Shown: in pieces, positions 18,071 through 26,968 of the stretch
Layout of the letters: every line of letters starts with the position of its first letter
Numbering within the stretch: the first letter of the stretch is position 1
Position numbers and translations under genes: made by a program
The notes under the pieces: model-generated
What the model saw: the letters and a program-made list of their open reading frames with translations, nothing else
Database searches by the model: none
What the model was told of the DNA's origin: nothing
NCBI GenBank assembly: GCA_910575155.1
Contig: CAJTDX010000013.1
Coordinates: forward strand, 28,660 to 92,659
From: Lachnospiraceae bacterium
GTDB lineage: Bacteria; Bacillota; Clostridia; Lachnospirales; Lachnospiraceae
Direction: 5' to 3'
DNA length: 64,000 bases

Positions 18071-18865
18071 ATGTACGATGTAGAGAGTATACAGCAGATG
18101 TTCCAGAATTATGGGGGAATCACCATGTTTCTGCCCGCCTTCTGGGTCTGTGTAATCTATGTATTCTGTTATGGAAAAGAGTCTGGGCGGAAACGCATGT
18201 TAGCTGTGTTTTTGCTGAGTATCCTGTTTGTTTTTAACGACCTTTCCATGAAATTGGTGGGAAAAATAACAGGAGAAGGCACGTATTATCGTTTTATCTG
18301 GGCGCTGCCGATTTTGCCTTTGATTGCCTGGGCAGGAACCAAAGTAGTGATGGAACGGGAGAAGCGCTGGGAAAAGGCAGTGGTTTTTGGACTGCTGTTC
18401 TGTCTGTTCTGGGGCGGGAAGAGCAGCTTCATTACAGAAGGCAGTATCCGGATCCCGGAAAATCCCTATAATCTGTCGGGCGACGTAATACAGGTCTGCG
18501 ACATCATTGCTGAGGATAAGGACAAGGAACGTCCGGTGGTGATTTTCGATTATGGCTGCCAATTGGAGGCAAGGCTTTACGACCCTTCTCTGGTATGGGG
18601 AATCAGCCGCAGGGCCTATCAGTTCCATAATGATGCAGAGGGATATGAACACGCCGGAAAATATAAGACCGAGAAAGCCCTGATCCATGCCGCAAATTTT
18701 GGCGTGAAGAGCGAGCCGGAAAGACTGGCGAAGGCTTTAAAGAAAAAAAAGGTGGATTATATTGTGACGCTTACCGCTTATGAGATGGACGATTATCTGG
18801 AGGGGGCGGGCTATAAGCTCAAAGCCCGGTCAGAAATGAGGAGCGTGTATGTCCGAACGGAATAA
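18071..18865 (+). CDS. DUF6077 membrane protein, C-terminal part (split gene)
   Basis: A 264-residue protein with three or four membrane helices in its first 120 residues, then a soluble domain ending YVRTE. It is in the same reading frame as the preceding 353-residue protein and is separated from it by the TAA and four codons. AGAGGAAATGAT in front of the ATG could act as a ribosome site, so reinitiation after the stop is plausible. The layout (last helices plus a soluble tail) matches the C-terminal half of the 596-residue protein at 5237. It could be a working two-piece protein or the tail of a recent pseudogene. Confidence 0.72.
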   Translation: MYDVESIQQMFQNYGGITMFLPAFWVCVIYVFCYGKESGRKRMLAVFLLSILFVFNDLSMKLVGKITGEGTYYRFIWALPILPLIAWAGTKVVMEREKRWEKAVVFGLLFCLFWGGKSSFITEGSIRIPENPYNLSGDVIQVCDIIAEDKDKERPVVIFDYGCQLEARLYDPSLVWGISRRAYQFHNDAEGYEHAGKYKTEKALIHAANFGVKSEPERLAKALKKKKVDYIVTLTAYEMDDYLEGAGYKLKARSEMRSVYVRTE

Positions 18866-18931
18866 GAATCATATTTTGGCGAAAGTTTTAATGAGATAGA
18901 GAGAAGAATATTTAATTTTGGAGGTTGATCC

Positions 18932-19810
18932 ATGAAAGGAATTATTTTAGCCGGAGGTTCCGGAACAAGATTATACCCGTTAACCAAAGCCATATCGAAG
19001 CAAATTATGCCAGTCTATGATAAGCCTATGATTTATTATCCCTTGTCTACACTGATGCTGGCAGGGATCCGGGAGATTCTGATTATTTCTACGCCCAGAG
19101 ATCTTCCGGTGTTTGAACATCTTTTGGGGGACGGAAGCCAGCTTGGCATGAAATTTTCCTATGAAGTGCAGGAGGAACCCAGAGGACTTGCCGATGCCTT
19201 TATCATTGGTGAAGAATTTATAGGAAAGGACGCCGTAGCGCTGGTGCTGGGAGATAATATTTTCTACGGACAGAGCTTTTCCAGAGTGCTGGAGTCGGCG
19301 GCAAAGCGGACGGACAGCCAGCCAGGAGCAACTATTTTCGGCTATTATGTCAGAGATCCCAGAGAGTATGGGGTGGTGGAATTTGACAAAGATGGGACGG
19401 CGATTTCAATTGAAGAAAAGCCCGCACATCCCAAATCCAACTATGCCGTACCAGGTTTATATTTTTATGATAACGATGTGGTTGAGATTGCCAAAAACGT
19501 AAAGCCCTCGGCGCGTGGAGAGATCGAAATTACCAGCGTCAATAATGAATATCTGAAACGGGGCAGCCTCAAGGTGGAGACTTTGGGGCGGGGCTTTGCA
19601 TGGCTGGATACAGGCAGCCATGATATGCTTCTGGCGGCGGCAGATTTCATATCAGCCGTGCAGAAACGGCAGGGACTTTATATTTCCTGTATAGAAGAGA
19701 TTGCTTTTAACCGTGGATTTATAGATAAAGAACAGTTAAAGAAACTGGCAGAGCCTTTGATGAAGACCGAGTACGGACAGTATTTGATGGAAATCGCAGA
19801 GGGATTATAG
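18932..19810 (+). CDS. rmlA: Glucose-1-phosphate thymidylyltransferase
   Basis: A 292-residue nucleotidyltransferase that makes dTDP-glucose from dTTP and glucose-1-phosphate, the first step of the dTDP-rhamnose path. The N-terminus has the signature [11 protein letters not shown] with [11 protein letters not shown] following. [10 protein letters not shown] holds the metal-binding Asp, and [13 protein letters not shown] and WLDTGSHD are further family blocks. Full length. It starts after TTGGAGG and is followed 37 bases later by rmlC. rmlB is about 11 kb upstream and rmlD is not in the window. Confidence 0.97.
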   Translation: MKGIILAGGSGTRLYPLTKAISKQIMPVYDKPMIYYPLSTLMLAGIREILIISTPRDLPVFEHLLGDGSQLGMKFSYEVQEEPRGLADAFIIGEEFIGKDAVALVLGDNIFYGQSFSRVLESAAKRTDSQPGATIFGYYVRDPREYGVVEFDKDGTAISIEEKPAHPKSNYAVPGLYFYDNDVVEIAKNVKPSARGEIEITSVNNEYLKRGSLKVETLGRGFAWLDTGSHDMLLAAADFISAVQKRQGLYISCIEEIAFNRGFIDKEQLKKLAEPLMKTEYGQYLMEIAEGL

Positions 19811-19847
19811 AGAAGTTGTATTTGGCATAGCAGGAGGTTAAGTCAAA

Positions 19848-20423
19848 ATGGGAAAAATTAAAGTAACGGACGACTGTAATGGAATCAAAGGGCTTAAAGT
19901 AATTGAGCCTGCCGTGTTCGGCGACGCCCGGGGTTATTTTATGGAAACTTATAACTATAATGATTTTAAAGAGGCAGGCATTGACTGTCAGTTTGTGCAG
20001 GATAACCAGTCGGCTTCTAAGAAGGGGGTTTTGCGCGGCCTGCATTTTCAGATTAATTATCCTCAGGATAAACTGGTGCGCGTGGTGAACGGAGAAGTAT
20101 TCGACGTTGCCGTAGATTTGCGGGAAGGTTCAGATACTTTTGGCAAATGGTTTGGCGTAAGGCTTTCAGCGGAAAATAAGAAGCAGTTTTTTATCCCCAA
20201 AGGCTTTGCGCACGGCTTTGTGGTTCTTTCTGATTTTGCAGAATTCTGTTATAAGGTAACGGATTTCTATCACCCCAATGATGAAGGCGGTCTGTTGTGG
20301 AAGGACGAGGAAATTGGTGTGGAATGGCCTCTGCCGGAAGGTATGACAGAAGAAGATCTGATTATGTCGGATAAGGATAAGGTCTGGGGCGGTCTTCGGG
20401 AATACCTGAACAGCCGCAAATAG
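19848..20423 (+). CDS. rmlC: dTDP-4-dehydrorhamnose 3,5-epimerase
   Basis: A 191-residue cupin-fold epimerase acting on dTDP-4-keto-6-deoxyglucose, the third step of rhamnose synthesis. Its motifs are GDARGYFMETY near the start, the catalytic His in GVLRGLHFQ, the KLVRVVNGEVFDVAVDLR block and IPKGFAHGF. Length and motifs are typical. It has an AGGAGG ribosome site and lies in the same run as rmlA. A secreted transglutaminase-like gene follows after 20 bases. Confidence 0.97.
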   Translation: MGKIKVTDDCNGIKGLKVIEPAVFGDARGYFMETYNYNDFKEAGIDCQFVQDNQSASKKGVLRGLHFQINYPQDKLVRVVNGEVFDVAVDLREGSDTFGKWFGVRLSAENKKQFFIPKGFAHGFVVLSDFAEFCYKVTDFYHPNDEGGLLWKDEEIGVEWPLPEGMTEEDLIMSDKDKVWGGLREYLNSRK

Positions 20424-20443
20424 CAGGAAAGGGAGGATATTCT

Positions 20444-22363
20444 ATGAGAAAGAGGATTTTAGCATTTGTATTATCGGGCCTGATGCTTTTGTCAGGGATT
20501 TCCGCAGACGCAGTCCTGGCGGCTCCTGTGCAGGAGGCGGTTTCTGCCGGAGAGGGAACACAACATTCAGAACAGCCTCTGGAACGCTCTTATCCCCGGG
20601 GCGGATACTTACAGCCGAAAGCCATAAAGATTACTGCGCAGGAGGCGGCGGAAGCGTTTCCGGAGGAAACGGATAACGGATTCAATTATTATGAAAAATC
20701 TTATGGTTCTCAGCAATATAGTTCATTCTGGGACAAATGCTCGTCCAATTATATTTATAATCAGCTAAGTGAGAAAGAACGGAAATTCTGGGATGCATTG
20801 GACAATATGTGCAGAGCTTATCTTACTTCAACCCGGAATGCAATTGCGCTAAGATATGACGGCGGAAGCGCCAACGTATTGGGGGAGATTATAAATGGGC
20901 AGATGGAGGTGCCGACTTACCAGGCAAAAAGTATTTATATTATATTTGTGTATTCAAATCCACAATATTATTTTTTGGACAACAGTTATGGATATGGAAA
21001 GAAAATAGTGTCAGGACAAGAAGAAGATGTATTCTATCCGGGAATTTATAATGAATTTGTCCGTGGAAGTGTGAGAAAAACGGAAACGGCAAAATTCAAA
21101 GCGCAGATTGACAATATGAAAAATAAGATATTACAGGGAACGGATGATGTAGAAAAAGCCAAAATTGCCAATGACCTGATTACCGCTAAAATCAAGTATG
21201 ATTCGGGCTTTAGTTTTATACCGGAATTGTCCAATCCGTATACGCCGTTTCATCAAAGCGCTTACAGCGTATTTTGTGATAATTATACGGTATGTGCGGG
21301 GTATACAAAGGCATTTCAAATTCTGATGAATCTGGTTGGAATTGATACTTTGGGAGTAACCAGCATCGACCATGCCTGGAATCTGATATGTTTCAATGAT
21401 TCCTGGTATTGTATGGATCTGACCTGGAATGATATGGATGGCAAAGAAGGCATGGTTACACAATACCTCTTTTTCGGGGTCAGTGAAGCCAGGCTTGGTG
21501 AACTTGATTCACAGAATTCTCATAAGAAAGAAGCGATGTATACCGGGCTGACGCCAAAATGTACCAAAGACTTTGGCTCTACGAAAACAAGCGTGGGAAA
21601 CGTCTATGTGCCCACTCAGACTGCAGCGGCTCCTGTGATCAGCCAGAAGAAAAACGCAAATAATATTACGGTGACACTGAGGTCAGGAACGCCGGGCGCA
21701 GAAATTTATTATACCATGGATGGAAAAAATCCATCTTCTTCCTTTACGAGAAGTTATCGTTATACCGGAACGTTTAAAGTTACTTCTGATGTAAAGGTAA
21801 AAGCTGTCGCCGTACAGGATGGGATGTGGGACAGCCCGATTGCGGAGGCTGAAGTGAAGGGCCGCATGTATACCGTAAAGTTTGATACCAAAGGCGGGGG
21901 CAAAATATCTTCACAGAAAGTCTGGCCGCAGGGAATAGCGAAAAAGCCTTCCAATCCCAAACGGGCAAAGTATTCGTTTGAAGGATGGTATAAGGACAGC
22001 AAATGTAAGAATAAGTGGAACTTTAAGAATATAATTCAGAAAAATACAACCATTTATGCCAAATGGAATAAAGTAAAGGTGGCAAATACTTCCATTCAGA
22101 AGTTGAAAAATACTTCCTCAGGAAAGGTCACAGTTGCTGTGAAGAAGCTCAAAAAGGCAAAAGGCTATCAGATCCGGTATTCCACCAGTCCGAACATGAC
22201 TGCGGCGAAGAAAAAAGAGATCAAAACTACCAGCAAAGTGCTCAGCGGCCTGCGAAAAGACGTCACGTACTATGTGCAGGTAAGGGCTTATCAGAAAGAT
22301 TCTGCCGGAAAGAAGATTTATGGAAACTGGAGCAGGAGCAAATCCGTTACCATTCGAAAATAA
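20444..22363 (+). CDS. Secreted transglutaminase-like protein with InlB and Fn3 domains
   Basis: A 639-residue exported protein with a signal peptide (about residues 1-27, cut after VLAAP or nearby). Residues about 225-370 form a transglutaminase/protease-like core. The expected triad is visible as Cys284 in TVCAGYTKAF, His310 in IDHAWNL and Asp325 in MDLTWND. A chitobiase-type Fn3-like domain (about 390-465, EIYYTMDGKNPSS), one InlB-type repeat (467-545) and a lysine-rich Fn3 domain (547-639) follow. No sorting signal is present, so it may be secreted or wall-bound by its basic tail. It could cross-link or cleave peptides at the cell surface. It lies between rmlC and an ABC exporter, 20 and 21 bases from each. 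Confidence 0.87.
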   Translation: MRKRILAFVLSGLMLLSGISADAVLAAPVQEAVSAGEGTQHSEQPLERSYPRGGYLQPKAIKITAQEAAEAFPEETDNGFNYYEKSYGSQQYSSFWDKCSSNYIYNQLSEKERKFWDALDNMCRAYLTSTRNAIALRYDGGSANVLGEIINGQMEVPTYQAKSIYIIFVYSNPQYYFLDNSYGYGKKIVSGQEEDVFYPGIYNEFVRGSVRKTETAKFKAQIDNMKNKILQGTDDVEKAKIANDLITAKIKYDSGFSFIPELSNPYTPFHQSAYSVFCDNYTVCAGYTKAFQILMNLVGIDTLGVTSIDHAWNLICFNDSWYCMDLTWNDMDGKEGMVTQYLFFGVSEARLGELDSQNSHKKEAMYTGLTPKCTKDFGSTKTSVGNVYVPTQTAAAPVISQKKNANNITVTLRSGTPGAEIYYTMDGKNPSSSFTRSYRYTGTFKVTSDVKVKAVAVQDGMWDSPIAEAEVKGRMYTVKFDTKGGGKISSQKVWPQGIAKKPSNPKRAKYSFEGWYKDSKCKNKWNFKNIIQKNTTIYAKWNKVKVANTSIQKLKNTSSGKVTVAVKKLKKAKGYQIRYSTSPNMTAAKKKEIKTTSKVLSGLRKDVTYYVQVRAYQKDSAGKKIYGNWSRSKSVTIRK

Positions 22364-22384
22364 TCAAAGGAAGTCGGAACACAT

Positions 22385-23212
22385 ATGAATGCAAAATCCC
22401 AAAATATAATTGTAGAAGTGATAGCGAACCGCAAACTGGCATTAAGCCTGGCAAAAAATGACTTTAAAACCAAGTTTGCCGGCTCATATCTGGGCACCAT
22501 CTGGGCATTCGTGCAGCCGGTAATTACAGTACTTATTTACTGGTTTGTATTTGAAAAGGCAATAGGCGCGACTGCCCGCATTCGCGGGGAGCTGCCATTG
22601 CCGTATGTTTTGTGGCTGGTGGCGGGGATTGTGCCCTGGTTTTTCTTTTCCGACTGTATCAGTGCAGGAACGGCTGTGCTGATGGAGTATAATTATCTGG
22701 TGAAGAAAGTAGTGTTCAATATTGACATTCTGCCGGTGGTAAAGGTGTTTTCTTCCATATTTGTGCATGTATTTTTTGTTGTGTTTATGCTGCTTTTGTT
22801 TGCGGTTTATGGATACATGCCGGATTTATATGTGCTGCAGGTGGTTTATTACAGTCTGGGCGTTCTGATTCTCGCGCTGGGCATAAGTTATCTTACCAGC
22901 GCAGTATCTGTTTTTTTTCCGGATATGCGCCAGATTGTAAACATCGCCCTGCAGATTGGCATATGGGCGACGCCTATTATGTGGAATATTGATGATATGA
23001 AACAGAAGATTCCGGACGCGGTGATGACAGTTTTAAGACTGAATCCGATGTACTATATTGTGCAGGGATACCGGGAGGCATTGATTGACAAACGCTGGTT
23101 TTTTGAGCATCCCGGTATGACGCTGTACTTTTGGTGTTTTACGGCGGCGGTATGCGTTCTGGGGGTAACGGTATTCAAACGGCTGAAGGTACATTTTGCA
23201 GATGTGCTGTAG
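22385..23212 (+). CDS. wzm: ABC-2 type polysaccharide exporter permease (Wzm-like)
   Basis: A 275-residue membrane protein with six hydrophobic helices. The amphipathic N-terminal stretch (LALSLAKNDFKTKFAGSYLGTIWAFVQP) is characteristic of Wzm/TagG permeases. Near the C-terminus, LNPMYYIVQGYREALI is another family block. It pairs with the ATPase that starts 11 bases downstream to export undecaprenyl-linked polysaccharide. AAAGGAAG precedes the start. The partner ATPase has a carbohydrate-binding tail, so this exporter probably handles a chain with a modified end. Confidence 0.92.
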   Translation: MNAKSQNIIVEVIANRKLALSLAKNDFKTKFAGSYLGTIWAFVQPVITVLIYWFVFEKAIGATARIRGELPLPYVLWLVAGIVPWFFFSDCISAGTAVLMEYNYLVKKVVFNIDILPVVKVFSSIFVHVFFVVFMLLLFAVYGYMPDLYVLQVVYYSLGVLILALGISYLTSAVSVFFPDMRQIVNIALQIGIWATPIMWNIDDMKQKIPDAVMTVLRLNPMYYIVQGYREALIDKRWFFEHPGMTLYFWCFTAAVCVLGVTVFKRLKVHFADVL

Positions 23213-23223
23213 AAAGGAAGCGT

Positions 23224-24486
23224 ATGGGACAGACAGCAATCAAGATCAGGCAGGTCAGCAAGATCTATAAACTGTATGAAACTCCAACGGCGCGGCTGAA
23301 GGATGCGCTGGGGCTTTCCAGGAAAAAAAATTTCAGAGAGCATCCGGCGTTAAAGGAGATCAGCCTGGATATTCAAAAAGGGGAGACCGTGGGGATTATC
23401 GGAACGAATGGTTCCGGGAAATCCACGCTCCTTAAGATTATTACGGGCGTTATCCAGCAGACCAGCGGAGAAGTGGAGGTAGAAGGAAGGATTTCCGCAC
23501 TTTTGGAGCTGGGAGCCGGTTTTAACATGGAATATACCGGGATTGAGAATGTGTATCTGCAGGGAACCATGATGGGGTTTTCCAGAGAAGAAATCAGCGG
23601 CAGAATGGAGGCAATCCTGGAATTTGCAGATATCGGGGCCTTTGTAAACCAGCCGGTGAAAACTTATTCCAGCGGCATGTTTGTACGTCTGGCCTTTGCG
23701 GTGGCAATCAATATCGAGCCGGAAATTCTGATTGTGGATGAAGCGCTTTCAGTGGGAGATGTGTTTTTCCAGGCAAAGTGCTACCGCAAATTTGAGGAAT
23801 TTAAGGAGCTGGGCAAGACCATACTCTTTGTGAGCCATGATCTGAGCAGTATCACCAAATACTGCGACCGCGCTGTTTTGCTCAATAAGGGCGAAAAAGT
23901 GATGGAGGGCACGCCCAAAGAGGCGGTGGACCGCTTTAAGATGGCGCTGGTGAAGCAGGAGGAAGCGCAGCGCAGGGAACATACCGCTTTGTGGAATCCG
24001 GACAATGCCGGGGGCAATTGGAGAGACAGTCTCAGTGTGAATCCGGAAACGCTGGAATATGGAGACAAAAAGGCGGAGATTCTTGATTTTGCCATTGTGG
24101 ATAAAACAGGGAAGATTACCAATGTGATTGAAAAGGGAGAGGCATGTACCATTAAGATGAAAGTATTGTTTCATCAGGATGTGGCAGAGCCGATTTTTGC
24201 ATTTACCCTGAAAAATCTTATGGGTATTGAGCTGACAGGCACAAATACCATGCTGGAGAAGCAGGGGATATCCCCTAAGAAAAAAGGCGATCTGCAGGTG
24301 GTTAGCTTTACGCAGAAAATGCTCCTGCAGGGAGGGGAATACTTGTTATCCCTGGGATGTACCGGATATGAACAGGAAGAATTTAAGGTACACCACAGAC
24401 TGTATGATGTGTGCAGCCTGGGGGTGATTTCAGAAAAAAATACAGTGGGTTATTTTGATATGGAATCGTCCATTGTGCTGGAATAA
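23224..24486 (+). CDS. wzt: Polysaccharide exporter ATPase with carbohydrate-binding tail (Wzt-like)
   Basis: A 420-residue ATP-binding subunit. Walker A is GTNGSGKST, the signature is YSSGM and Walker B is ILIVDEALSVGD, followed by the switch His in FVSHD. After about residue 245, a beta-rich extension of about 175 residues (EILDFAIVDKTGK ... HRLYDVCSLGV) matches the Wzt C-terminal domain. In E. coli O8/O9a that domain recognises the capped end of the O-chain. The ATG at 23224 has GAAAGGAAG in front. An in-frame ATG at 23131 would lie inside the permease gene and is rejected. It is followed by a double GT2 and a methyltransferase-kinase, which fits a capped-chain export system. Confidence 0.92.
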   Translation: MGQTAIKIRQVSKIYKLYETPTARLKDALGLSRKKNFREHPALKEISLDIQKGETVGIIGTNGSGKSTLLKIITGVIQQTSGEVEVEGRISALLELGAGFNMEYTGIENVYLQGTMMGFSREEISGRMEAILEFADIGAFVNQPVKTYSSGMFVRLAFAVAINIEPEILIVDEALSVGDVFFQAKCYRKFEEFKELGKTILFVSHDLSSITKYCDRAVLLNKGEKVMEGTPKEAVDRFKMALVKQEEAQRREHTALWNPDNAGGNWRDSLSVNPETLEYGDKKAEILDFAIVDKTGKITNVIEKGEACTIKMKVLFHQDVAEPIFAFTLKNLMGIELTGTNTMLEKQGISPKKKGDLQVVSFTQKMLLQGGEYLLSLGCTGYEQEEFKVHHRLYDVCSLGVISEKNTVGYFDMESSIVLE

Positions 24487-24505
24487 AATCAGAGGGACCG
24501 AAAAT

Positions 24506-26941
24506 ATGCTGGAAAAATTTAATGTGGTGAGAGTCAGATTTCACATAGAGGAAAAACAGATCCTGGTGATACAGGGATGGAAATATGAGATGTCCGCCGC
24601 GGACAGGCTTACAGTTACCCTCGATGGCAGGGAACTTCCGTGGAGCATGAAAAAATATGACGGCATGGAGGTACGCCAGCGTTATATGATTTATGATCTG
24701 GGCATTGAAGAAGAATATTTTCTGTATGTGGCGCTGCCGGATAATTTTGCGGACAGCCAGGAATTAACTTTGAGCGCAGGAGGGCGGCCCGTATTCCAGG
24801 CGAAAGTATCTGTTCTGCAAAAACAGCAGCGGGAACTCGATCTGTTTGTGGAACAGACTGTACTGGAAAAGGGAACATGTTATATCAAAGGATGGGCGGC
24901 GTCGCAATCTCCGGTGTCTGTGCGGGCTTTTGGAGCGGGAGGCAGAGAAATCTCCTGTGAGACTTCCTGGCATGAGCGTCGGGATGTGGCGCAGGTTTAT
25001 CGGGAAACAGACCATTTCAGAGACGCGGGATTTGAGATTACCATGCCGCATCACGGTCTGTCCCAGGTGCGGCTGGAATTTTCCAATGGAATTCAGAGAA
25101 GCAGGGTAAAAGTGCCTGTGATGACGACTTTTCTCTTTGAAAATGTGATGGGGAGCAGCTATCTTGGCAAGGGGATGAGATTCTTACAGCGTCATGGGAT
25201 GAAGGAATTTTGTACCCGTACTATGCAGGTGCTGATGCAGAAATCAGCGCCCCAGGGAGATTATGAGAAGTACCGCCGCGCCGTGATGCCCACCGCAGAA
25301 GAACTGGCAAGGCAGCGGCGGAAGAACTGGCGGCACAGGCCATTGTTTTCCATTGTGGTGCCTTTGTATAAGACGCCGGAAAAGTATCTGCAGCAATTAG
25401 TAGCATCCATTCAGGCGCAGACGTATGAGAACTGGGAACTGTGCCTGTCAGACGGCAGCGGCGCGCCGTCTCCTCTGGAACAGTATCTGAATAAACTGGA
25501 ACAGAGCGAGAAGAGAGTAAAAGTAATCAGACATGAGATTCCTTTGAAAATTTCTGATAACACCAATGCAGCGATCCACAAAGCCTCCGGAGATTATATT
25601 GTGTTTGCAGATCATGACGATCTGCTGACGGAGGATGCTCTGTACGAATGTGCGCTTGCGCTGGAGAATCATCCGCAGACAGAACTGATTTATTCGGATG
25701 AAGACAAGGTTTCCATGAATGGGAAGCGATATTTTGAACCGCACTTTAAATCTGATTATAATCCCGATCTTTTGTGCAGTATGAATTATTTCTGCCATCT
25801 GGTGGCGGTAAAACGGTCGCTGCTCGATCGAACAGGTTTGCTCAACGGAGCGTTTGACGGAGCGCAGGATTATGATTTTGTGCTGCGCTGTACGGAGCAT
25901 ACCAGAAATATTTATCATATTCCCAAAGTTTTATACCATTGGCGGGCGCATGAACATTCCACGGCGGAAAATCCGGAGAGCAAACGCTATGCTTTTGAGG
26001 CTGGTAAACGGGCCATTGAGGCGCACTATGCCAGAAGAAACCTTCCGGCTGAGGTTGAGATGGGAGAATATCCGGGGCTTTACCGGACCGTTTGGCAATG
26101 GCAGGAACAGCCGTTGATTTCCATTTTGATCCCCAACAAGGATCATACGCAAGACCTGCACAAATGCATACAGTCCATAGAAAATCATTCCATCTATCGG
26201 AATTATGAATATATTATTATTGAAAATAACAGTGAGCTGCCGGAAACCTTTGCGTATTATAAGAAGCTGGAACAGGAAAACGAAAAAGCGCATGTCGTGT
26301 ACTGGGAGGGCGGATTCAACTTTTCCGCCATCAATAATTTCGGCGCGGAGTATGCCAGAGGAGAATATCTTCTGCTTTTGAATAACGACACTGAGATTAT
26401 AAATCCAGACTGCCTGTGGCAGCTTCTGGGCTACTGTATGCGGGAGGACGTGGGCGTTGTGGGCGCAAGACTCTATTATGAAGATCAGACCATTCAGCAT
26501 GCGGGAGTGGTGATTGGCTTTGGAGGAATTGCGGGGCATACCTTTATCGGGTTTGACCGTCAGGCAAACGGGTATTTTTCCAGGATTATCTGCGCGCAGG
26601 ATTACAGCGCGGTGACAGCAGCCTGTATGATGACGAAAAAATCTGTATATATGCAGGCGGGCGGATTGACAGAAGAGCTTGTGGTGGCGTTTAATGATAT
26701 CGACTATTGTATGAAAGTGCGGGAATTGGGAAAACTGGTGGTTTATAATCCATACGCCCAGCTCTATCATTACGAATCAAAATCCAGAGGGCTGGAAGAT
26801 TCTCCTGAGAAGCAGGAGCGTTACTATAAAGAAATGAAGTATTTTGTAACGAAATGGAAAGAATATATGGATCAGGGAGATCCTTATTATAATCCAAATC
26901 TTACCTTGTCAAAAGCAGATTTTTCACTGAAACAGGTGTAA
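24506..26941 (+). CDS. Two-domain GT2 glycosyltransferase
   Basis: An 811-residue protein with two GT2 catalytic domains. Residues 1-270 form a beta-rich region without a recognised family, possibly an acceptor-binding part. The first GT2 begins near 281 (FSIVVPLYKTPEKYL), with the acidic site DHDD near 368. The second begins near 536 (ISILIPNKDHT), with NNDTE near 626 and the late HAGVVIGFGG block common to rhamnosyl-type transferases. Two catalytic sites in one chain fit a polymerase adding two sugars in turn. The start at 24506 removes 17 residues that overlap the wzt gene. It lies between wzt and the methyltransferase-kinase, so it is probably the main chain builder for that exporter. Confidence 0.88.
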   Translation: MLEKFNVVRVRFHIEEKQILVIQGWKYEMSAADRLTVTLDGRELPWSMKKYDGMEVRQRYMIYDLGIEEEYFLYVALPDNFADSQELTLSAGGRPVFQAKVSVLQKQQRELDLFVEQTVLEKGTCYIKGWAASQSPVSVRAFGAGGREISCETSWHERRDVAQVYRETDHFRDAGFEITMPHHGLSQVRLEFSNGIQRSRVKVPVMTTFLFENVMGSSYLGKGMRFLQRHGMKEFCTRTMQVLMQKSAPQGDYEKYRRAVMPTAEELARQRRKNWRHRPLFSIVVPLYKTPEKYLQQLVASIQAQTYENWELCLSDGSGAPSPLEQYLNKLEQSEKRVKVIRHEIPLKISDNTNAAIHKASGDYIVFADHDDLLTEDALYECALALENHPQTELIYSDEDKVSMNGKRYFEPHFKSDYNPDLLCSMNYFCHLVAVKRSLLDRTGLLNGAFDGAQDYDFVLRCTEHTRNIYHIPKVLYHWRAHEHSTAENPESKRYAFEAGKRAIEAHYARRNLPAEVEMGEYPGLYRTVWQWQEQPLISILIPNKDHTQDLHKCIQSIENHSIYRNYEYIIIENNSELPETFAYYKKLEQENEKAHVVYWEGGFNFSAINNFGAEYARGEYLLLLNNDTEIINPDCLWQLLGYCMREDVGVVGARLYYEDQTIQHAGVVIGFGGIAGHTFIGFDRQANGYFSRIICAQDYSAVTAACMMTKKSVYMQAGGLTEELVVAFNDIDYCMKVRELGKLVVYNPYAQLYHYESKSRGLEDSPEKQERYYKEMKYFVTKWKEYMDQGDPYYNPNLTLSKADFSLKQV

Positions 26942-26968
26942 GCCTCTTAAGGAAAGGCGGAAGTTACT

